Shown piece after piece: positions 1 to 4,165 of a stretch of DNA of 8,643 bases. This DNA is from Candidatus Bipolaricaulota bacterium. GTDB lineage: Bacteria > Bipolaricaulota > Bipolaricaulia > M55B111. Position 1 is the stretch's first letter. Each line of letters opens with the position of its first letter. A program made the translations under genes and the position numbers. The notes beneath the pieces were generated by a model. It saw only the letters and a list, made by a program, of their open reading frames with translations, had not been told where the DNA came from and did not search any database. Location of the stretch: positions 1 through 8,643 of the forward strand of contig JAGXLQ010000050.1 in assembly GCA_018334595.1 (NCBI GenBank), written 5' to 3'.

Positions 1-328
1 CTGTAATATGGTTGAGAGCTTCAGGGAGCTAAGTAGTTACCTTTGACCTACAGCCGCCGAAAGGTAGGGATGGATATAAACGACAAGCGAAATTCCAACC
101 GATAAACCGTCAGGGATCGGAACGGGGCATAGTACCTAGCAGTTTACCGGGGAAGGCCCCGTACTTTGTTGGGAGTGGGAAACGCAACGGAAGCGGCGAG
201 TAGGGACCGGAAGGTTGGACAGTTCCTTACGTGAAAGACCCAACCCCGGGACCGAGGATACCGCCGAAGGGCGGGACACACCATCATCAAAAGCTTTACC
301 GATGACTCCGAAGTGGAGCAACAAAGGA

Positions 329-361
329 AAGCCACTTACGGGAAATCCGTACGAGTGGTTT
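329..361 (+). ncRNA. Group II intron domain V, canonical
   Basis: An 8-bp lower helix (329-336 with 354-361) contains the catalytic AGC triad at 330-332, with the expected G-U wobble at its centre (G331 with T360). A two-nucleotide CG bulge (352-353) follows on the 3' strand. The 5-bp upper helix (337-341 with 347-351) is capped by GAAAT, close to a GNRA loop. All hallmark parts of the intron active site are present, so this copy could be catalytically competent. Confidence 0.85.
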
Positions 362-365
362 GAAC

Positions 366-410
366 GAGCGGACGGAGGGAGGGTAGGTGCCCGACCTCTT
401 CCGACTCTAC
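366..410 (+). ncRNA. Group II intron domain VI with branch-point A404
   Basis: GAG (366-368) pairs with CTC (405-407) and CGGA (369-372) pairs with TCCG (400-403). This leaves A404 as a single bulged adenosine seven nucleotides from the 3' end (410), the standard position of the lariat branch point. AGGT (385-388) and ACCT (394-397) close the distal part. The predicted 3' splice site is after C410. Confidence 0.75.
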
Positions 411-447
411 AGCGGTAAAACTTGTAAACCCAAGTGAAGGGAAGGGG

Positions 448-486
448 CCTTACCACTGGACGGTTTCGAAGAAACCGAAGGTAAGG
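448..486 (+). repeat. Compound RNA hairpin inside the second intron segment
   Basis: CCTTACC (448-454) pairs with GGTAAGG (480-486). Inside it, CGGTTTC (461-467) pairs with GAAACCG (471-477) around a GAA loop. Both stems are perfect 7-bp helices joined by an asymmetric internal loop. It probably forms a domain of the intron RNA (II or III); which one is uncertain. Confidence 0.6.
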
Positions 487-599
487 AGATTGACTCCATG
501 AGTCTAGCAACTCCGGATAGTACCGGGAAGTTTCAGAGAAAGCTAAAGCGTTTGGCGAAACGTAAGATTAGTGTGTGCTTTGTGGTGAAACTATACGGT

Positions 600-632
600 T
601 TGCCCGGTGCGGTAGTTCCGCACGCCGGGTTT
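600..632 (+). ncRNA. Group II intron domain V, altered catalytic triad
   Basis: This has the same 33-nt architecture as the copy at 329-361: an 8-position lower helix (600-607 with 625-632), a CG bulge (623-624), a 5-bp upper helix (608-612 with 618-622) and a 5-nt loop (613-617). The triad position reads TGC (601-603) instead of AGC, and the two outermost positions of the helix are T:T mismatches. The loop is TAGTT rather than GNRA-like. These changes suggest an inactive or relic intron. Confidence 0.7.
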
Positions 633-635
633 GAT

Positions 636-751
636 GAGCAGCGGCAAGAAACGTACTACGGACAGGGCTGAGCGCACCGACGAAGTACTGAAAAGAGTCG
701 GAAACAGCTACTCCCCTGTTACTAAGGTAACGCGCTTGCCGTTGACTCTAC
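636..751 (+). ncRNA. Group II intron domain VI, expanded, with branch-point A745
   Basis: GAG-CAG-CGGCAAG (636-648) pairs with CTTGCCG-TTG-(A)-CTC (735-748), leaving only A745 bulged, seven nucleotides from the 3' end at 751. The terminal loop is replaced by about 86 nt that can fold further, for example CCGAC (677-681) with GTCGG (697-701) and GTTAC (718-722) with GTAAC (727-731). The domain is thus more than twice as long as the one in the first intron. Confidence 0.75.
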
Positions 752-1948
752 TCAGATAGTATTCTTTAATACCTCGAGCCAGTTTAACAGGTGCCTGGTG
801 ATCAGGAAATGTTCCTTCACATTTCGGTGAGCACTTCCACCGAGCTTGGCACCGAGCTCGGGATTTTTCAGGATCTCAAGAATTCGGTCCGTTACCTCTT
901 CGTAGTCCTCGGGATCGACCAGGAAACCGGTCTCACCATCAGTGACTTGAAGTGGAATACCACCGACGTCCGAGGCTACAACCGGAGTACCCTTCCATAA
1001 CGCTTCAGTCACAGTTAGCCCGAAGCCCTCTTTGAGTGATTTTTGCAATACCACCGACGACACCCTCTGGAGAACGTTTACGAGTATATCACTTTCCTTG
1101 TTAATTACAATTATGTCGTCACGCCCCTTCGATTTGTCCCCCACGGATTCATAGACCTTCGGACCCTCGGGATCGTCGGTTGCCATCGCGCCAAGCAAAA
1201 CAAGCCTACAGTCGATCTCTTCGTTGACCCGGTCAAAGACTTCGATAACTCCTTCCGGATCCTTCCATTTATCGAATCGCGAGATCTGGCTGATTATCGG
1301 TACGTCAACCTTGATTCCGTATTTATTGAGATACTTGTCGATAGTTGCCTGGTTTATCTCCTTGTTTTTTACGGTAAGGGGGTCGATAGACGGATAAATG
1401 ATCTCAGTTTCCGTTCCGATGTCGCTAGAAACGAATTCCTTTGCGGAAAATATTGCTTTGTCGTACCGGATTATGAACTGCTTCAGATAATCCCAGACCT
1501 CATCATTGGGTTCCGAAAGATCTATATGGGCGCGCCATATCCAGGGTTGTCGTTTCTTAAAATACCTGATGAGGGGTAAAGGTTGAGGGTCGTGAATGAT
1601 CACCGCGTCATGGTCAATATTGGAATACGTGGTGAACTGCTCGTTAGTCTCCGTGTAAACCGACCGCTTCAACCGGGAAAAATTAATCTCCTCGCCCTGA
1701 AGTGCATTGTGGAATTTCTTCGTTATGTTGAAGAAATCGTGATGACCGTGGATGACCCTCCAATCGGCCTCAATTCCCAGATCGCTCATGAGGGGCACTA
1801 GATGGTTGAGGATTTCTGCTACCCCGCCACCCTGATAGCTGGAATTTACGTGGAGGATCTTCTTCCCATAGAGCCCCTTACTCTTACGGAATATTTGCGA
1901 AATAATCTCGTCCCCGACTATATCTCGGTAGTCTTCCAGGTGTTTCAT
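752..1948 (-). CDS. treT: Trehalose synthase-type glycosyltransferase (TreT-like, GT4 family)
   Basis: The 398-residue protein resembles trehalose glycosyltransferring synthase, which makes trehalose from an NDP-glucose and glucose in the cytoplasm; trehalose commonly serves as a compatible solute. Visible family features are the N-terminal donor/acceptor loop SYQGGGVAEIL (37-47), HDPQPLPL (119-126), WRAHIDLS (138-145), SRFDKWKDP (223-231), and the GT4 nucleotide-sugar EX7E motif in EGFGLTVTE (E308 and E316). The C-terminus FLITRHLLNWLEVL is typical, and the length is near that of archaeal TreT (roughly 400-415 residues). The ATG at 1948-1946 is preceded by the Shine-Dalgarno GAGGTGAT. The gene stands alone, reads away from the aro operon, and its stop codon touches the 3' end of the intron segment. 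It looks lower in GC than the aro genes. A trehalose phosphorylase-like activity on the same fold is the main alternative. Confidence 0.82.
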   Translation of the reverse strand: MKHLEDYRDIVGDEIISQIFRKSKGLYGKKILHVNSSYQGGGVAEILNHLVPLMSDLGIEADWRVIHGHHDFFNITKKFHNALQGEEINFSRLKRSVYTETNEQFTTYSNIDHDAVIIHDPQPLPLIRYFKKRQPWIWRAHIDLSEPNDEVWDYLKQFIIRYDKAIFSAKEFVSSDIGTETEIIYPSIDPLTVKNKEINQATIDKYLNKYGIKVDVPIISQISRFDKWKDPEGVIEVFDRVNEEIDCRLVLLGAMATDDPEGPKVYESVGDKSKGRDDIIVINKESDILVNVLQRVSSVVLQKSLKEGFGLTVTEALWKGTPVVASDVGGIPLQVTDGETGFLVDPEDYEEVTDRILEILKNPELGAKLGGSAHRNVKEHFLITRHLLNWLEVLKNTI

Positions 1949-1962
1949 GCTATCACCTCGAT

Positions 1963-1991
1963 ATTAGATAGTGTAGCATTAAGCGTGTAAA
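1963..1991 (-). promoter_or_regulatory. Possible treT promoter
   Basis: On the minus strand, TTTACA (1991-1986) and TCTAAT (1968-1963) are 17 bp apart and each matches the -35/-10 consensus at five of six positions. The start of transcription would fall only about ten nucleotides before the ATG, leaving a very short leader around the Shine-Dalgarno, which lowers confidence. Confidence 0.4.
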
Positions 1992-2074
1992 AGCCTCAAA
2001 CAAGTAGCTAGAAACAGAGGAATAAGTTGAGACATTAGAGCAGTTTACCCGTGTATAGATATCACATTATCAAC

Positions 2075-2080
2075 AGGAGG
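2075..2080 (+). promoter_or_regulatory. Shine-Dalgarno of the former transposase gene
   Basis: A perfect AGGAGG lies 8 nt before the ATG at 2089. It fixes the original start of the decayed IS256-type gene. Confidence 0.6.
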
Positions 2081-2088
2081 AGCTGATA

Positions 2089-2349
2089 ATGCCTCAAGAA
2101 GAGGATAGTTCACTGGACGACCTTTTTCAAAAGTTAACCAAGGAAGACGAGTCAGACGAGGCCCTACCACGATAGGTCCTCGAGACGGTATACAACAAAC
2201 TACTGGAAAGAGAGACGGGAAAACACCTACAGGCAGAATTGTACGAGAGGACGGAAGACCGTCGTGGTCACTGAAACGGCTACAGGTAAAGTAAGCTACA
2301 TACCCGGGTAGGTACACTTGAGCATCGTGTACCAGGAGGCGATACGTAA
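2089..2349 (+). pseudogene. IS256-family (Mutator-like) transposase, N-terminal remnant
   Basis: One reading frame from the ATG at 2089 translates as recognisable N-terminal IS256-type transposase but is broken by in-frame stops: TAG at 2173, TGA at 2272, TAA at 2287 and TAA at 2347. Blocks between the stops include VLETVYNKLLERETGKHLQA, ELYERTEDRRGH, NGYR and SKLHTRVGTLEHRVP. These match the conserved family segment in which an acidic ERxEDRR region is followed by RNGYR and then KLxTRVGTLELRVP. The first two stops look like single C-to-T changes (CAG to TAG, CGA to TGA). Homology ends near 2349, so the catalytic DDE part is absent. Family members are about 400 residues, so this is roughly a fifth of the gene. 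I could not identify terminal inverted repeats or a target duplication. Confidence 0.78.
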
Positions 2350-2631
2350 GTACAGGAGCAAAGCGGGGTAGGCGAGGTGTGTCCCCTGAGAGGTTGTTCT
2401 TTCTCCAAAGTGGGGGTTGACTTTGTTGCGAGAGGGATAGAGAGCAACAAAAAGCTTGGCCCAAAATCATTTAAATATTGCCCCGAAGTGTAAAGTTTTG
2501 CTCCGGACCGCAAGAGTAACCATCTCACCCTGGTCCATATCTACGATACGTGGTTTATATTTAGAACGTAAAACAAAGCCAACCTTTGGCGAGAAAAAGT
2601 AAAGTTCTGGCCACTTTTTGCTGAGTCAGGG
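2350..2631. other. Intergenic stretch without a recognisable gene
   Basis: No convincing coding region is visible on either strand. The stretch contains several inverted repeats: TTTGTTGC (2422-2429) with GCAACAAA (2444-2451), GCCAA (2578-2582) with TTGGC (2586-2590), and AAAAAGT (2594-2600) with ACTTTTT (2613-2619). A short imperfect direct repeat is at 2486-2500 and 2595-2609. It may include further debris of the transposon. Confidence 0.5.
2594..2619. repeat. AT-rich inverted repeat before the aro promoter
   Basis: AAAAAGT and ACTTTTT form a 7-bp stem around a 12-nt loop. It could act as a weak bidirectional terminator insulating the aro promoter, but the stem has little GC and no separate U tract follows it. 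Confidence 0.3.
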
Positions 2632-2660
2632 TTGACGAACTTGTTCGACGATTTTATAAT
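2632..2660 (+). promoter_or_regulatory. Sigma70-type promoter of the aromatic operon
   Basis: TTGACG (2632-2637) and a perfect TATAAT (2655-2660) are separated by the ideal 17 bp. This is the best promoter in the window. Transcription should start near 2667, giving a leader of about 210 nt before the chorismate mutase gene. Confidence 0.8.
2636..2647. promoter_or_regulatory. Candidate operator within the promoter
   Basis: CGAAC-TT-GTTCG is an inverted repeat (5-bp arms, 2-nt centre) that overlaps the end of the -35 box and runs into the spacer, a position where a bound repressor would block RNA polymerase. The half-sites equal those of the Gram-positive LexA box, but that box has a 4-bp centre, so identity with it is not supported. 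Confidence 0.35.
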
Positions 2661-2669
2661 GGTCTTGTT

Positions 2670-2795
2670 ATGAGTGAGAAAGTGTTGCGTTTAGAGATCT
2701 ACAATTCTGTTTCTTCGCCGTCCGCACCTATCCTTTCTCTTTCACTCGACAATCCCATTAACTATTTTTTTGGCTATTTCTATTTTGTGACCTGA
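2670..2795 (+). CDS. Aromatic leader peptide of the attenuator
   Basis: This 41-codon ORF lies between the promoter and the terminator ahead of the first aro gene. Near its end it encodes residues 32-39 as Tyr-Phe-Phe-Gly-Tyr-Phe-Tyr-Phe (codons at 2763-2786), so three Tyr and four Phe fall in eight codons, just three codons before the TGA (2793-2795). This is the signature of leader peptides such as that of pheA, where scarcity of charged tRNA stalls the ribosome and changes RNA folding. The genes downstream make Tyr and Phe, which fits. The ATG at 2670 lies only about three nucleotides after the predicted transcription start and has no Shine-Dalgarno, so initiation would be nearly leaderless. 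In-frame GTG (2682) or TTG (2685) are alternatives. The aromatic run and stop are more certain than the start. Confidence 0.72.
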   Translation: MSEKVLRLEIYNSVSSPSAPILSLSLDNPINYFFGYFYFVT

Positions 2796-2829
2796 TCTAA
2801 AGCTGATCCTCCTATATTGGCTTTAGATC
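2794..2829 (+). promoter_or_regulatory. 10-bp leader hairpin overlapping the leader-peptide stop codon
   Basis: GATCTAAAGC (2794-2803) and GCTTTAGATC (2820-2829) are perfectly complementary around a 16-nt loop. The 5' arm begins inside the TGA stop, so a terminating ribosome would keep it from forming. The loop contains TCCTCC (2807-2812), complementary to the Shine-Dalgarno of the next gene. It probably acts as a pause or protector stem of the attenuator. Confidence 0.7.
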
Positions 2830-2836
2830 GAAGTTA

Positions 2837-2862
2837 GGCTGCAGGTTTCCTGTGGCCTTTTT
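2837..2862 (+). terminator. Intrinsic terminator (attenuator) upstream of chorismate mutase
   Basis: GGCTGCAGG (2837-2845) pairs with CCTGTGGCC (2849-2857) as a 9-bp stem with two wobble pairs and a TTT loop, followed at once by five T residues (2858-2862). Standing 15 nt before the structural gene ATG, it would stop transcription unless prevented. One candidate antiterminator pairs CCTG (2791-2794) with CAGG (2842-2845) and CTAA (2797-2800) with TTAG (2834-2837). Its upstream strand lies just behind the aromatic codons and overlaps the leader stop. Confidence 0.8.
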
Positions 2863-2867
2863 GCATT

Positions 2868-2874
2868 GGAGGAG
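2868..2874 (+). promoter_or_regulatory. Shine-Dalgarno deciding the chorismate mutase start
   Basis: GGAGGAG precedes the ATG at 2878 at normal spacing. It rules out the upstream in-frame TTG at 2866, which would place the ribosome binding site inside the coding region. Confidence 0.8.
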
Positions 2875-2877
2875 AAG

Positions 2878-3135
2878 ATGATCGACGAATTACGTAACCG
2901 GATAGACGAAATTGACCGGGACCTGGTCCGACTGTTGAACGACCGTGGAAAGGTGGCAGCACAGATAGGGGAGGAGAAGAGAAAGACCGGACGCGAGATA
3001 ACCGACACTCAGAGGGAAGAGGAAGTCCTATCCCGGGTGAAAGAGGCGAACTATGGGCCGTTTTCGGACCCGCAGATCGTTGAAATTTACAGAAAGATAA
3101 TTTTAGAGACGAAAAATTTAGAGGAGGTTTCCTGA
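2878..3135 (+). CDS. aroQ: Chorismate mutase, AroQ type
   Basis: This 85-residue, all-helical monofunctional AroQ-class enzyme converts chorismate to prephenate, the branch point to Phe and Tyr. Aligned by eye with the E. coli P-protein mutase domain, the active-site residues are present: R6 (for Arg11), R23 (Arg28), K34 (Lys39), D43 (Asp48), R46 (Arg51) and E47 (Glu52). K73 stands where E. coli has Gln88. The size is usual for a free-standing AroQ. It is the first gene of the operon, directly behind the attenuator, and ends 1 nt before the DAHP synthase ATG. In Bacillus-type organisms a mutase domain of this kind is fused to the N-terminus of DAHP synthase; here the two remain separate, so a noncovalent pairing is possible. 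Confidence 0.9.
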   Translation: MIDELRNRIDEIDRDLVRLLNDRGKVAAQIGEEKRKTGREITDTQREEEVLSRVKEANYGPFSDPQIVEIYRKIILETKNLEEVS

Positions 3136-3136
3136 T

Positions 3137-4165
3137 ATGATTGTCGTAATGAAGCCAGAAGCGACCGACGAGCAGGTCGAGGAAGTCGAGAACAAGCTGG
3201 CCGACATGGGCTTTAGCGTTCACTTTTCTCAGGGAGTAGATTACACCACTCTTGGAGCAATCGGGGATAAGAGCGGCGTAGATCCCCGCGAACTTGAAGT
3301 CCTTAACGAAGGGGTGCTTAAGGTGACTGAGGTAAGTGAACCATATAAGTTGGCCGGAAGAGATTTTCATCCACTCGATACCGTAATTAAGTTGAATGGA
3401 GTAAAGGTAGGTGGCGGCGAACCGGTGATCATGGCCGGACCGTGTGCCGTAGAATCCCGGGAGCAGATCAATACGATTGCAGAGTACGTCTCGTCGCATG
3501 GAGCCTCAATTCTCCGGGGAGGCGCGTTCAAGCCGAGAACATCCCCCTACAGCTTTCAGGGTCTGGGCGAGGAAGGGTTGAAATACATGAGAGAGGCGGC
3601 GGATAACAATGGTATGTACGTTGTTACGGAGGTTATGGACAAGACGCAGGTCGACCTTGTTTGCGAGTACGCTGACGTCCTCCAGGTAGGGGCGCGGAAC
3701 ATGCAGAACTACAACCTGTTACGAGAGGTGGGAAGGGCGAGGAGTCCCGTCTTGCTCAAACGGGGGTTTTCTTCCACCGCCGAGGAGTTCCTCATGGCGG
3801 CCGAGTACGTGATGTCCGAAGGTAACGAAGAGGTAATATTGTGTGAGAGGGGTATAAGGACCTTCTCCAACGAGACTAGGTTCACCTTAGACCTTTCAGT
3901 GATCCCCGTTATCAAGGAACTCAGCCACCTCCCCATCATCGTCGATCCCAGCCACAGCACCGGAGTTCGTGACAAGGTAGCGCCTATGGCCAGGGCGGGT
4001 ATCGCAGCCGGGGCGGACGGGATGATAGTGGAAGTCCACAACGAACCCGAAAAGGCAAAGAGCGACGGCCCGCAGTCACTACGGTTTAAGCAGTTTGCAG
4101 ATTTGATGGACCAGGTCAATCAAATCACCGAGACCTTGCAGGGCAAAAAACTGGTTGAGTCCTGA
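3137..4165 (+). CDS. aroF: 3-deoxy-D-arabino-heptulosonate 7-phosphate (DAHP) synthase, type I-beta with ferredoxin-like domain
   Basis: It catalyses the first committed step of the shikimate pathway: phosphoenolpyruvate plus erythrose 4-phosphate gives DAHP. Residues 1 to about 68 form the ferredoxin-like (FL) regulatory domain found in the Thermotoga maritima enzyme, where it mediates feedback inhibition, mainly by Tyr. The TIM-barrel domain follows. Metal ligands C103 (in GPCAVES), H273 (DPSHSTG), E299 and D310 each lie one position from the T. maritima ligands, and KPRTSPYSFQG (132-142) is the phosphate-binding signature. The 342-residue length fits the family. GAGGAGG at 3121-3127 lies 9 nt before the ATG. 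The gene ends by sharing one base with the prephenate dehydrogenase start (TGATG), which suggests coupled translation. Confidence 0.95.
   Translation: MIVVMKPEATDEQVEEVENKLADMGFSVHFSQGVDYTTLGAIGDKSGVDPRELEVLNEGVLKVTEVSEPYKLAGRDFHPLDTVIKLNGVKVGGGEPVIMAGPCAVESREQINTIAEYVSSHGASILRGGAFKPRTSPYSFQGLGEEGLKYMREAADNNGMYVVTEVMDKTQVDLVCEYADVLQVGARNMQNYNLLREVGRARSPVLLKRGFSSTAEEFLMAAEYVMSEGNEEVILCERGIRTFSNETRFTLDLSVIPVIKELSHLPIIVDPSHSTGVRDKVAPMARAGIAAGADGMIVEVHNEPEKAKSDGPQSLRFKQFADLMDQVNQITETLQGKKLVES

Larger units (their letters stand above)
1..410 (+). ncRNA. Group II intron, 3' part (5' end outside the window), without an intron-encoded protein
   Basis: The 3' end has the secondary structure of a group II self-splicing intron. 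Domain V is at 329-361 and a domain VI stem with a single bulged A lies at 366-410. The RNA ends in CTCTAC at 410. Farther upstream, CATAGTACC (128-136) followed by a GGGGAAGG segment resembles the domain III region of known bacterial introns such as the Oceanobacillus iheyensis intron. ACAGCC, CCGAAAGG and GACAAGCGAAA near 50-95 resemble domain I. No reverse transcriptase/maturase reading frame lies between the domain III-like motif and domain V, so splicing or mobility would need a protein supplied in trans. The 5' GUGYG end was not found and is probably just left of the window. The domain V/VI call is firm; the domain I-III assignments are tentative. Confidence 0.8.
411..751 (+). ncRNA. Second group II intron 3' segment (outer or 5'-truncated intron)
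   Basis: Directly after the first intron's 3' end comes another 341 nt ending in a second domain V/VI pair (600-751) with the same GACTCTAC terminus. It holds GATAGTACC (516-524), which parallels CATAGTACC in the first copy, and a strong compound hairpin at 448-486. The segment is too short to hold a whole intron, since domain I is missing. It is either the 3' part of an outer intron interrupted by the first one (a twintron) or a 5'-truncated relic. No protein reading frame is apparent in it. The left part of an outer intron would lie outside the window, so the two models cannot be separated here. Confidence 0.65.

Noticed and set aside
136..510. Minus-strand 124-codon frame within the intron RNA
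   Set aside because: It runs antisense to the structured intron domains and has no recognisable motifs; it is a chance open frame.
571..585. GTGTG at 571-575 as the 5' end of a group II intron
   Set aside because: It would leave only about 180 nt before the 3' end at 751, far too short for domain I.
1043..1990. Plus-strand open frames across treT
   Set aside because: They are shadows of the conserved minus-strand TreT frame and show no family motifs or ribosome binding sites.
2173..2349. Stop-codon readthrough or recoding in the transposase fragment
   Set aside because: Three different stop codons occur in a fragment lacking the catalytic domain; simple decay explains this better.
2039..2507. 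Terminal inverted repeats of the IS256 remnant (GAGCA...TTTAC at both ends)
   Set aside because: The match between 2039-2055 and the reverse complement of 2486-2507 needs gaps and covers only two short blocks; no flanking duplication was found.
2045..2528. Minus-strand frames opposite and beyond the transposase remnant
   Set aside because: They are antisense to a decayed gene or lie in noncoding sequence, with no family resemblance and no convincing start signals.
2636..2647. LexA (SOS) box in the aro promoter
   Set aside because: The half-sites match, but the centre is 2 bp rather than the required 4 bp, and SOS control of aromatic synthesis has no support here.
2800..2877. T-box riboswitch upstream of the aro genes
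   Set aside because: The conserved T-box sequence (AGGGTGG...GCG type) and the stem I pattern are absent, while a leader ORF with clustered Tyr/Phe codons is present.
2866..2877. Chorismate mutase starting at TTG 2866
   Set aside because: The Shine-Dalgarno GGAGGAG would fall inside the coding region; ATG 2878 has normal spacing and gives the usual AroQ N-terminus.
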